DNA of 8,670 nt. It comes from JAGXIT01 sp964393815 (GTDB lineage: Bacteria; Patescibacteriota; Saccharimonadia; Saccharimonadales; UBA4665). Of the stretch, positions 1 through 5,090 are shown in pieces. Made by a program: the position numbers and the translations under genes. Location of the stretch: positions 1-8,670 of the forward strand of contig CAYMUP010000035.1 of NCBI GenBank assembly GCA_964393815.1. Direction: 5' to 3'. Every line of letters starts with the position of its first letter. Position 1 is the stretch's first letter. The notes beneath the pieces were generated by a model. It had not been told where the DNA came from. It worked only from the letters and a program-made list of their open reading frames with translations, and ran no database searches.

Positions 1-88
1 CTGCCTCAATCCGTGCCTGAGCCGGATCGTACACGCCACACGGCAAATCACAATGTGCATAGACCGGTTTTATACGAAACAGTTTCAT
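1..88 (-). CDS. sodN: Nickel superoxide dismutase, N-terminal part (cut by window edge)
   Basis: Ni-SOD converts superoxide to oxygen and hydrogen peroxide. Only the first 29 codons are inside the window; the gene runs off the left edge. Reading leftward from the ATG at 88, the product begins with an 11-residue leader (MKLFRIKPVYA) followed by HCDLPCGVYDPAQARIEA. That stretch is the hallmark Ni-hook of the family: His12 becomes residue 1 after cleavage, and Cys13 and Cys17 are the thiolate ligands. Known family biology says the leader is removed by a dedicated protease (SodX) to free the His amine; no sodX is visible here. The start is fixed by a strong AAGGAG at 94-99, five bases before the ATG. 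A TATACT -10 box lies at 113-118, giving a leader of about 18 nt. The gene is divergent from the hydrolase at 169. The family call is confident even from this fragment because the hook is nearly invariant. Confidence 0.9.
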   Translation of the reverse strand, partial: MKLFRIKPVYAHCDLPCGVYDPAQARIEA

Positions 89-112
89 GTCTTCTCCTTC
101 TTATCTTTCTTT

Positions 113-118
113 AGTATA
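113..118 (-). promoter_or_regulatory. Putative sodN -10 box
   Basis: TATACT reads on the minus strand 24 bases upstream of the sodN ATG, with AAGGAG between them. No good -35 hexamer lies 16-18 bases upstream, so only the -10 is supported. It sits back to back with the plus-strand promoter of the hydrolase gene. Confidence 0.5.
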
Positions 119-132
119 CAACAAGCCCACAC

Positions 133-161
133 TTGCTATTTACATAAACAAATGGTATAAT
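133..161 (+). promoter_or_regulatory. Promoter of the hydrolase gene, leaderless type
   Basis: TTGCTA (133-138), a 17-base spacer and a perfect TATAAT (156-161). Seven bases separate the -10 box from the ATG at 169, so the expected transcription start falls on or next to the start codon. No Shine-Dalgarno sequence fits in that space. Confidence 0.7.
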
Positions 162-168
162 GTAGATC

Positions 169-1044
169 ATGTCAAGTTATGAAGTCTTTATGCCTAAGAT
201 TGAGGGCACAGCGCAAAATCAAACAGACCTCGTTGTTATGCCAAGCATACTCGGCGGCAACTTACGAGACAAAGCTGACTCATCCCGTGTGAGCGACCTA
301 GGGCAGAGAGCACAGACTTTAGCTGAAACTTTACAAATTCCTGTTTTGGCACTCCAAAGACTCTCCCCTGATGACCTGCGATCTAGAAAGCATGTCCTTG
401 GACTCCCGAAAGCATATGACCCATCAGAGTACACGCAAATCGTGGCTCAAGAAGCAGCGATGATCAGCAAAGTGGGCGAGCAGCTCAACCGAGACAAAAT
501 ATCACTTGTTGGCGCATCTGCCGGAGCTGAACGTGGGTTGGCGCACGTAGAGAGTGGCTTGCCATATAGAAGTCTCTTTTTATTTGATCCTACCGCAATG
601 CACAAGGATAGCGCGACTCGCAATTTTACCCGATGGGCGACGGTTCAAGCGCGCACCGTGATACAAGATATCACTGGACGAGCCGATATGCCCAATGAAC
701 ACCCACTCCCCTATAGAGCCGAAGGTCAGATCTCCGGACTAGATGATATGGCAATCCATAGAATCATATGGACCGGCGCACAGTCACTGCGGACGATAGA
801 GAAACTTGCAGGCCTAGAGATAGATGGAATGGAAGACTCTTCTACTCGATTACTAGTTCCCGCCGAGTCGTTTAACTTCGCTAACGGACAAGTTGCTGGT
901 GTCGTTGAGATGCTTAGCGCAATTGCCCGCGGCGCCAAAAGTGACTTTACGGCCGAATTAGTACAGGCTCCTCATCGTGCCGCGGATGATCCTGTTCGTC
1001 TGGTACACATGGTTACCTCTTCCTTTATCTTTCCCGCTATTTAG
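169..1044 (+). CDS. Alpha/beta-hydrolase-like protein of unknown function
   Basis: I do not recognise the specific family. The 291-residue protein has no signal peptide or membrane segment, so it should be cytoplasmic. A hydrophobic strand (LVVMPSILGG, residues 21-30) is followed by a probable nucleophile elbow in ISLVGASAGAERG, where G115-A-S117-A-G119 fits GxSxG after a beta strand. A later strand LFLFDP (136-141) and the segment APHRAADDP around His269 are placed as expected for the rest of an alpha/beta-hydrolase core. Ser117 and His269 are therefore candidate catalytic residues; Asp140 or Glu233 could be the acid. The start is set by the TATAAT only seven bases upstream, implying a leaderless mRNA. 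Its stop overlaps the convergent trmD stop by four bases (TTAG). It is divergent from sodN, but a shared role in oxidative stress is only a guess. Substrate unknown. Confidence 0.75.
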   Translation: MSSYEVFMPKIEGTAQNQTDLVVMPSILGGNLRDKADSSRVSDLGQRAQTLAETLQIPVLALQRLSPDDLRSRKHVLGLPKAYDPSEYTQIVAQEAAMISKVGEQLNRDKISLVGASAGAERGLAHVESGLPYRSLFLFDPTAMHKDSATRNFTRWATVQARTVIQDITGRADMPNEHPLPYRAEGQISGLDDMAIHRIIWTGAQSLRTIEKLAGLEIDGMEDSSTRLLVPAESFNFANGQVAGVVEMLSAIARGAKSDFTAELVQAPHRAADDPVRLVHMVTSSFIFPAI

Positions 1045-1694
1045 CCCTGTTGATTGCGCCACGTGTCTATGGCTGCGTGGTGGCCGCTGAGGAGAACATC
1101 GGGGACTTTGAGGCCGCGGAACTCTTCTGGGCGAGTGTACTGAGGGTACTCGGTTGTGACATCATCATCTTGAAACGACTCCACCTCTGCGCTCGTTTCC
1201 CCGCCCAGCACGCCAGGCAGCAGCCTTACAACACTATCAATGATAGTCATAGCAGGCAACTCACCGCCAGTTAGCACATAATTGCCCATGCAAAATTGCT
1301 CGTCGATCCACTGTGTAACGCGCTCGTCATAGCCCTCGTAGCGCGCACAGACAATGATCAAGTCATTAAAGTCAGCTGCAAGCCGTTTAGCATCTGACTG
1401 CTTGTAAACCTTTCCTCGCGGCGTTGGCAGTAGGACCGCGACTCGAGACTCGAGACTCGAGACTCGTTTTTTAGCGTGCTCAATCGCCGCAACCAGCGGC
1501 TCTGGCTTGAGGAGCATGCCATCACCCCCGCCATATGGCGTGTCGTCTACCTGCTGCCTTGGGCCAATCCCGAAATCGCGTAGATTTATAAACTCATACT
1601 GCACAATGTCTCTGTCCGCTGCCTTCCAGAGCATGCTGCTACCAAGAACTCCCGTGAACATCTCTGGGAAAAGTGTGATCACCTGTATCTTCAT
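1041..1694 (-). CDS. trmD: tRNA (guanine-37-N1)-methyltransferase TrmD, short form
   Basis: TrmD uses S-adenosylmethionine to make m1G37 in tRNAs reading CNN-type codons, which prevents +1 frameshifting. The 217-residue product starts MKIQVITLFPEMF and shows the family landmarks: DDTPYGGGDGM (51-60), ARYEGYDERV (117-126), the SPOUT-knot segment NYVLTGGELPAM (138-149), DSVVRLLPGVLG (153-164), YTRPE (186-190) and VLLSGHHAAI (200-209). Two oddities stand out. Glu172 (VESF) occupies the position of the catalytic Asp169 of E. coli (EDSF). The protein also ends right after the DTWRNQQG helix, lacking about 35 C-terminal residues present in E. coli (255 aa). Residues 77-85 are encoded by a heptamer tandem repeat. 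ATG 1694 is chosen over the upstream ATG 1757, which would translate the terminator-like hairpin and promoter. TATACT ends six bases before ATG 1694. Confidence 0.95.
   Translation of the reverse strand: MKIQVITLFPEMFTGVLGSSMLWKAADRDIVQYEFINLRDFGIGPRQQVDDTPYGGGDGMLLKPEPLVAAIEHAKKRVSSLESRVAVLLPTPRGKVYKQSDAKRLAADFNDLIIVCARYEGYDERVTQWIDEQFCMGNYVLTGGELPAMTIIDSVVRLLPGVLGGETSAEVESFQDDDVTTEYPQYTRPEEFRGLKVPDVLLSGHHAAIDTWRNQQG
1440..1466. repeat. Heptamer tandem repeat (GACTCGA) inside trmD
   Basis: GACTCGA is repeated with period 7 for 3.9 copies (27 bases) without a mismatch. Seven is not a multiple of three, so the unit cycles through frames and yields a seven-residue peptide period; here it encodes RVSSLESRV (residues 77-85). 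It lies in a loop that is variable between TrmD proteins, between the AxxHAK helix and the LLPTPRG strand. The same peptide pattern (ESRVxSxESR) occurs in leuS. Confidence 0.9.
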
Positions 1695-1700
1695 ATAGTC

Positions 1701-1706
1701 AGTATA
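1701..1706 (-). promoter_or_regulatory. Putative trmD -10 box, leaderless type
   Basis: TATACT on the minus strand ends six bases before the trmD ATG at 1694, so a transcript from it would start at about the A of the start codon. There is no convincing -35: the region 16-18 bases upstream is the loop of the terminator-like hairpin. trmD has no Shine-Dalgarno sequence at this start, which fits leaderless initiation. Confidence 0.5.
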
Positions 1707-1710
1707 AACC

Positions 1711-1740
1711 AAAACCACCCCCTTTAACAGAGGTGGTTTT
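1711..1740 (-). terminator. Terminator-like hairpin between khpA and trmD
   Basis: AAAACCACC (1711-1719) and GGTGGTTTT (1732-1740) form a perfect 9-bp inverted repeat with a 12-base loop. Its A-rich and T-rich ends make it potentially bidirectional. Read on the minus strand it lies downstream of khpA and just upstream of the trmD -10 box. The U-run after the stem is short (TTTTGGTTT), so efficiency is uncertain. Confidence 0.6.
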
Positions 1741-1790
1741 GTCACATAAAGCTCCAAACGGGTGAACCGTTTGCTCGCAAGAGCTGGTTA
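1741..1790 (-). promoter_or_regulatory. Structured leader-like segment between khpA and trmD
   Basis: Two adjacent hairpins are visible: AAACGG/CCGTTT (1756-1772) with a 5-base loop and GCTC-GCAA-GAGC (1773-1784). The GAGC arm can also pair with AGCTC at 1750-1754, forming an enclosing stem that would exclude the small hairpin. Alternative pairing followed by the terminator-like hairpin at 1711-1740 resembles an attenuator. No known riboswitch or ribosomal-protein leader motif is recognised. The rest of the 182-base gap holds only a palindrome TCTTTTCAAAAGA (1816-1828). Confidence 0.35.
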
Positions 1791-1876
1791 CATGTTTTTG
1801 TTTTATCGGTGTTAGTCTTTTCAAAAGAATTGACTGTCTATAAGCCTACCACACCATAAGCACTTTGACAACTGTT

Positions 1877-2368
1877 TTAGATGTCAAGGTCGTCGAGGTC
1901 GGCTAGTTCAGCGCGGGTACGTGCTACAGCGTCGCTCTGGCGCTTTTCTTCTGCCGTTTCAAAAGCAGCATCTTCGCTAGACCCTTCAACCTCAGCAACG
2001 GCAGTATCGTCATCATCTGCAGTGGCGGTGTGATCGTCGTCCGAAGGAGCGTCAGGGGTAGAATCTTCTCGCGGTGGCCGAGCTGGTCGCTCGATAGGGT
2101 TGCCGTTTTCGTCAAGCCGGTCAACGTCGACGATCTTTAGGTTATAACGAGCTTCTTGCTTAGTGCCAAGAGCACGCAGTAGTGTACGAATGCTCTGGGC
2201 GGTTGCACCGCGCTTACCAATTACTCGGCCAAGGTCATCTGGATGTACAGTAAGCTCAAGCAACACACCCTTTTCATCGACTCGACGGTCAATTTTGACT
2301 GCGTCAGGGTTGCTGACGAGTGATTTAACAACATATTCCACAAACTGCTGGTCTATACTGACAGACAT
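1877..2368 (-). CDS. khpA: KH-domain RNA-binding protein KhpA with long acidic tail
   Basis: KhpA (YlqC) is a small cytoplasmic single-KH protein, usually about 75-80 residues, that in Firmicutes pairs with KhpB/EloR and binds RNA. The KH fold covers residues 1-82, with the signature GRVIGKRGATAQSIR at 47-61 and its GKRG loop at 51-54. Residues 83-163 are an added low-complexity tail rich in Asp, Glu, Ala, Pro and Thr (for example DDDHTATADDDDTA), ending in a possibly helical ARTRAELADLDDLDI. The tail doubles the usual length. The start has a GAGGAG Shine-Dalgarno sequence seven bases upstream. An extended -10 (TGCTATAAT) lies at 2396-2404. It follows rpsP, as in many bacteria, but the rimM gene usually found between khpA and trmD is absent. 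The role of the tail is unknown. Confidence 0.92.
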   Translation of the reverse strand: MSVSIDQQFVEYVVKSLVSNPDAVKIDRRVDEKGVLLELTVHPDDLGRVIGKRGATAQSIRTLLRALGTKQEARYNLKIVDVDRLDENGNPIERPARPPREDSTPDAPSDDDHTATADDDDTAVAEVEGSSEDAAFETAEEKRQSDAVARTRAELADLDDLDI

Positions 2369-2395
2369 GGCATTCTCCTCTTAGTTAGCCGTATT

Positions 2396-2404
2396 ATTAT
2401 AGCA
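2396..2404 (-). promoter_or_regulatory. Extended -10 promoter of khpA
   Basis: TGCTATAAT on the minus strand matches an extended -10 (TGnTATAAT). The base 17 upstream is not a good -35, as expected for extended -10 promoters. Expected transcription start is near 2389, giving a leader of about 20 nt that contains the GAGGAG ribosome-binding site. Confidence 0.6.
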
Positions 2405-2407
2405 AAG

Positions 2408-2432
2408 AGCGCCCGGTTTCCCTAGGCGCGCT
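2408..2432 (-). terminator. GC-rich hairpin after rpsP, possible weak terminator
   Basis: On the minus strand AGCGC(G)CC pairs with GGGCGCT around a short loop, with one bulged base. It is followed by CTTTGCT, a poor U-tract. It separates rpsP from khpA and the khpA promoter, so partial termination is plausible. Confidence 0.35.
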
Positions 2433-2455
2433 TTAGCTTCAACAAGAAAAATTGA

Positions 2456-2893
2456 TTATTCTTCTGTCTTTTCTTCGGAGTCGGCTTTCTCTGCGGTAGC
2501 CTCAGCTTCTACTGGAGCCTCAGATGCTTCTTCATCTGCAGGTTCTTCGGCCTTAGACTCCTCTTTTGGAGCCTCTTCTTTAGGCTGATTGCGGCGTAGC
2601 TTATCAGCGTGGCGCAATTTGCCTTCCTTTTTGGTGGCATCTTTGACCCAACTTGGCATTTTGATGCCCTCTTTTTTCAAGATAAAAACAACACGCTCAC
2701 TTGGCTGCGCACCGTTTTTGAGGTACTCACTCGCACGCTCTTTGTCGAGTACAACCTCTTTACTATGTGGGTTATATGTACCTACTTGAGCGACAATTTT
2801 GCCACTGGTAGGGGTCCGGCGACTGTCTTGGACGACAATGCGGAATTGTGCGTGGCCTTTGCGGCCAGTGCGCTGCAAACGAATAACTAACAT
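2456..2893 (-). CDS. rpsP: 30S ribosomal protein bS16 with acidic C-terminal extension
   Basis: bS16 is an assembly protein of the 30S body that binds 16S rRNA. Residues 1-80 carry the family pattern: LVIRLQRTGRKGHAQFRIVV at the N-terminus, DSRRTPTSGKIVAQVGTYNP (23-42), and RASEYLKNGAQPSERV (53-68). The usual protein is about 80-90 residues. Here it is 145, with a basic stretch (KKEGKLRHADKLRR, 88-101) followed by a Glu/Ala/Pro/Lys-rich disordered tail to the end. A GGAAGGA site lies ten bases upstream of the ATG. A near-consensus promoter lies further upstream, just after rnc, so rpsP can be expressed independently of the rpmF-rnc genes. It heads the rpsP-khpA pair. Confidence 0.96.
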   Translation of the reverse strand: MLVIRLQRTGRKGHAQFRIVVQDSRRTPTSGKIVAQVGTYNPHSKEVVLDKERASEYLKNGAQPSERVVFILKKEGIKMPSWVKDATKKEGKLRHADKLRRNQPKEEAPKEESKAEEPADEEASEAPVEAEATAEKADSEEKTEE

Positions 2894-2934
2894 TTCGTTT
2901 TAGTCCTTCCCTATTACTTTATGAAACTCGCCCG

Positions 2935-2964
2935 ATTGTATCACCTCACCACCCCTGTTGTCAA
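2935..2964 (-). promoter_or_regulatory. Strong promoter of rpsP
   Basis: A perfect TTGACA (2959-2964), an 18-base spacer and TACAAT (2935-2940), reading on the minus strand. It begins 10 bases after the rnc stop codon. The predicted start near 2928 gives a leader of about 35 nt containing GGAAGGA. Confidence 0.8.
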
Positions 2965-2974
2965 TCTGTATTTA

Positions 2975-3667
2975 TCAATTGTATCGCTTGAGGGCGGTTT
3001 GGGCGGCAGCGACTTGGGCGGCTTGTTTGCTCGGGCCAGTGCCTTGACCGGCTAGTTTGTCGTCTACGTACACGCCAACCGTAAATTCTTTTTCATGGTC
3101 TGGGCCTTCTTCGCTCAGCACACGGTACTGCGGTGTACCGCTGCCAGCCCCCTGCACCACCTCTTGCAGGCGCGATTTCGGGTCCATCCATGAGCCAGAC
3201 TCGAGAATTTTGTCAAACGTGCTCAAAATGTTCTCGGTCACAAAGACTTTGCAGGCTTCGTAACCACGCTCTATGTACAGCGCACCCAGTACTGCCTCAA
3301 AAGCGTTGGCAAGTATTTGGCCGTGCGCGCGCTCGGTACCGCGCTTTTCACCCCGGCTGAGCCTAAGCAGCGGCATAAACCCAAGCCGACTCGCAGCCGC
3401 GCCAATGCTCTCAGTACGCACTAAACTACTACGCCAGTTGGTCAAAATACCCTCTGGTTCACTGTAGTTCGTGTAGAGATACTCGGTTACAACGAGCTCG
3501 AGAACCGCGTCGCCGAGAAACTCTAGCCGCTCGTTGTGCTCGCTCGCAGATTTTTTGTGCTCGTTTAGGTAAGACCGATGCGTAAACGCCGTAATCAGCA
3601 CCTGTAGATTTGTAAATGCGCCGCCTAGATGGGCGACCGCAAATTCTTGATATGGTGTCGTGTCCAT
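2975..3667 (-). CDS. rnc: Ribonuclease III
   Basis: RNase III cuts double-stranded RNA, notably the stems of the pre-rRNA precursor. The 230-residue protein has the normal length and layout: a catalytic domain (about 1-155) with the signature HNERLEFLGDAVLELV (44-59), and a double-stranded-RNA-binding domain (about 162-229, DPKSRLQEVVQG to QVAAAQTALKRY). Metal-binding residues seen by comparison with E. coli are Glu46, Glu49, Asp53 and Glu124. The position of E. coli Asp114 is Asn121 (ILANAFEAVLG; codon AAC). Glu124, the essential Glu117 equivalent, is kept, so activity is likely. The start at 3667 lacks a Shine-Dalgarno sequence. A good GAAGGAG sits about 85 bases upstream just after the Nudix gene, separated from the ATG by a 68-bp palindromic repeat. 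The stop is TGA. Probably read through from rpmF-nusB-Nudix. Confidence 0.96.
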   Translation of the reverse strand: MDTTPYQEFAVAHLGGAFTNLQVLITAFTHRSYLNEHKKSASEHNERLEFLGDAVLELVVTEYLYTNYSEPEGILTNWRSSLVRTESIGAAASRLGFMPLLRLSRGEKRGTERAHGQILANAFEAVLGALYIERGYEACKVFVTENILSTFDKILESGSWMDPKSRLQEVVQGAGSGTPQYRVLSEEGPDHEKEFTVGVYVDDKLAGQGTGPSKQAAQVAAAQTALKRYN

Positions 3668-3683
3668 AGTTGTTAAAACGAAT

Positions 3684-3751
3684 TAGGATTAAAGATTAAG
3701 GATTAACGAATTATTTTCTCGTTACTCTTTACTCGTTAATCTATATTCCTA
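3684..3751. repeat. 68-bp palindromic element built of heptamers
   Basis: The left end TAGGATTAAAGATTAA and the reverse complement of the right end, TAGGAATATAGATTAA, differ at two positions. GATTAACGA (3701-3709) and TCGTTAATC (3733-3741) form a perfect 9-bp inner inverted repeat. The left arm is made of 7-base units (GGATTAA, AGATTAA, GGATTAA, 3686-3706). The right arm also is (CTCGTTA, CTCTTTA, CTCGTTA, 3718-3738). CTCGTTA is one base from the CTCGTGA unit in leuS. It fills most of the gap between the Nudix gene and rnc. Confidence 0.85.
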
Positions 3752-3766
3752 GGTAGCTTCTCCTTC

Positions 3767-4309
3767 TCACGCCTTTCCTTCTCTTACCTTTTTCATGCCG
3801 ACAAGCATCAGTTTGCCGATGTCTTCGTACGCAATCTCGTCTATAGCCTTGGCCGATGGCAGCCACTGTATATCCGTGAGCCAATCTTCTGGGTGTAACC
3901 GGTTTGTGTTGCCTTTACCTTCCACCAAATAAATATGCATAGTCATAAGCACCAGCGTGTGATTGCGTCGATAACGGAAATTGACCTTCCCGAGCCAGTT
4001 TTTGACGGTCATTTCTTGCAGACCCGTTTCCTCGCGAATCTCGCGCTCAGCAGTGTCTTTGGGCTCTTCGCCCTCTTCGACGTGACCTTTGGGTATGGTC
4101 CAGCGATTTTTGGCGTCTTTAATGAGGAGTATCTCTAGTCCGCCCGTTTTACCGCGGCGATACACGATGCCGCCCGAGGTCGTTTCGTGCACAACCTCTT
4201 CGATGGCTGGTTTACGCTGCACAAATTTACGCAGGCCCGCGATGGGTTTGCGTATAAAACTGTCGCTCACTCCGTCTTTCGGAGGCTGTTTGTGCTTATG
4301 TTCACTCAT
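3767..4309 (-). CDS. Nudix hydrolase
   Basis: Nudix enzymes hydrolyse nucleoside diphosphates linked to another group (for example Ap4A, damaged NTPs, capped RNA). The 180-residue protein has a perfect Nudix box from Gly75 to Leu97: G-x5-E (GHVEEGE) and REIREETGL, with the metal-binding REIREE at 89-94. The box is preceded by strand EILLIKDAKNRWTIPKG (59-75), typical of the fold. Residues 1-40 form a charged, Lys-rich N-terminal extension (KHKQPPKDG...) without a recognised domain. The substrate cannot be told from the sequence; the surroundings (NusB, RNase III, bL32) would suit an RNA or nucleotide housekeeping role but do not prove it. The start lies two bases after the nusB stop, with GAAGAGAAG upstream, so translation is probably coupled to nusB. 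Stop is TGA. Confidence 0.9.
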   Translation of the reverse strand: MSEHKHKQPPKDGVSDSFIRKPIAGLRKFVQRKPAIEEVVHETTSGGIVYRRGKTGGLEILLIKDAKNRWTIPKGHVEEGEEPKDTAEREIREETGLQEMTVKNWLGKVNFRYRRNHTLVLMTMHIYLVEGKGNTNRLHPEDWLTDIQWLPSAKAIDEIAYEDIGKLMLVGMKKVREGKA

Positions 4310-4311
4310 AG

Positions 4312-4818
4312 TTACTTCTCTTCAGGCTTAGGGGTTTGTGGTTCTTCAGGCTCTTCCGCGTCAGCATCGTCTTTGTCATCTTTGACCGGCGGGGTTTTAC
4401 CGCCGTTTAGGGCGGTGCCGAGTACGCCGTTTATAAACTTGCTCGAGTTTTCGCCGCCAAACGCCTTAGCCAGCTCTACCGCCTCGTTAATGACAACTTT
4501 AGGCGGAATTTCTTTGTTGTAGCGCAGTTCATACAGACCCATCCGCAGCACCACACGGTCCATACGGGCAATCTGGTCGAGGGGCCACTCTGGCGCAAGC
4601 GGTGTCAGCTCAGCGTCAAGCTTTTCGCGCTCTTTGTCGACTCCGCGCACGAGCTCGGCGATGAAATCTTTGTCGTCAACCGTCGACTCGTAGCGCGCAA
4701 TATTGCGCTGCAAAACTTCGCGAAGGTCAAATGTCTCGTCACCCGACTCCACACGAAAATCTTGCTCATACAGTGTCTGCAGAGCGACGATACGACCAAG
4801 GTGACGGTTTGAAGCCAT
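4312..4818 (-). CDS. nusB: Transcription antitermination / rRNA processing factor NusB
   Basis: NusB binds boxA RNA together with S10 (NusE) and supports rRNA antitermination and 30S maturation. The 168-residue protein shows the all-helical NusB pattern: RHLGRIVALQTLYEQDF (5-21), FIAELVRGVDKE (52-63), the central LDQIARMDRVVLRMGLYELR (80-99), PPKVVINEAVELAKAFGGENS (104-124) and SKFINGVLG (125-133). Residues about 140-168 are a charged Asp/Glu/Pro/Lys tail (DDKDDADAEEPEEP) beyond the usual end, like the tails on bS16 and KhpA in this window. It begins 19 bases after rpmF, with no clear Shine-Dalgarno sequence close to the ATG. The small inverted repeat GGAG...CTCC occupies that gap. It is followed two bases later by the Nudix gene. 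Confidence 0.95.
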   Translation of the reverse strand: MASNRHLGRIVALQTLYEQDFRVESGDETFDLREVLQRNIARYESTVDDKDFIAELVRGVDKEREKLDAELTPLAPEWPLDQIARMDRVVLRMGLYELRYNKEIPPKVVINEAVELAKAFGGENSSKFINGVLGTALNGGKTPPVKDDKDDADAEEPEEPQTPKPEEK

Positions 4819-4837
4819 AGGAGCTTAAGACTCCAGA

Positions 4838-4993
4838 CTACTTAGTAGCCGCCAGCTTTTTGCCACTTTCACGACGGGTCGTGTAGGCTTTGACTGGTGA
4901 CTTTTTGTTGACGGCACGTGCGAGCTTCAGCACCAGGTGGCTACGGCGTGCACCGGTCGCGCGGGGGCTGGTTCGCTTCTTTGGCTTACCCAT
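4838..4993 (-). CDS. rpmF: 50S ribosomal protein bL32
   Basis: A 51-residue basic protein, first in the gene run. It begins MGKPKKRTSPRATGARRSH, matching the bL32 N-terminal signature (PKKRTSxxxxxxRRSH). It continues as a Lys/Arg-rich helix and tail ending KKLAATK. Usual bL32 is about 55-60 residues; this form is short and has no cysteines, so it belongs to the zinc-free type. The second half (KLARAVNKKSPVKAYTTRR) is not closely like E. coli L32, which lowers confidence slightly. AAGGAG stands a few bases before the ATG, and a near-consensus promoter (TTGAGA-17-TATAAT) lies about 50 bases upstream. rpmF, nusB and the Nudix gene are closely packed and probably form one transcript. Confidence 0.88.
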   Translation of the reverse strand: MGKPKKRTSPRATGARRSHLVLKLARAVNKKSPVKAYTTRRESGKKLAATK

Positions 4994-5043
4994 ATATGTA
5001 CTAACTCCTTCTATCGAAGTTTTTTGGTTGATATTTGACTATC

Positions 5044-5072
5044 ATTATACCTGATCTGACACTGTATCTCAA
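5044..5072 (-). promoter_or_regulatory. Promoter of the rpmF operon
   Basis: TTGAGA (5067-5072), a 17-base spacer and a perfect TATAAT (5044-5049) on the minus strand. Expected start near 5037 gives a leader of about 44 nt ending in AAGGAG before the rpmF ATG. It is divergent from the lipoprotein promoter; the two -35 boxes are 18 bases apart. Confidence 0.82.
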
Positions 5073-5090
5073 GCAAATTATTATACACTA

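Noticed and set aside
1440..1466. CRISPR-like array suggested by regular repeats in trmD and leuS
   Set aside because: Units are 7 bases in direct tandem with no spacers, so these are simple tandem repeats.
1695..1757. Upstream in-frame ATG adding 21 residues to TrmD
   Set aside because: The extension would translate the terminator-like hairpin and the TATACT box. TrmD proteins normally start at the MKIxVxTLFPEMF equivalent.
2975..4309. UGA recoded as glycine
   Set aside because: rnc and the Nudix gene end at TGA at the expected family length, and no in-frame TGA interrupts a conserved gene.
4819..4837. GGAG...CTCC inverted repeat between rpmF and nusB as a terminator
   Set aside because: The stem is only four to five bases, has no U-tract, and lies inside a closely packed operon.
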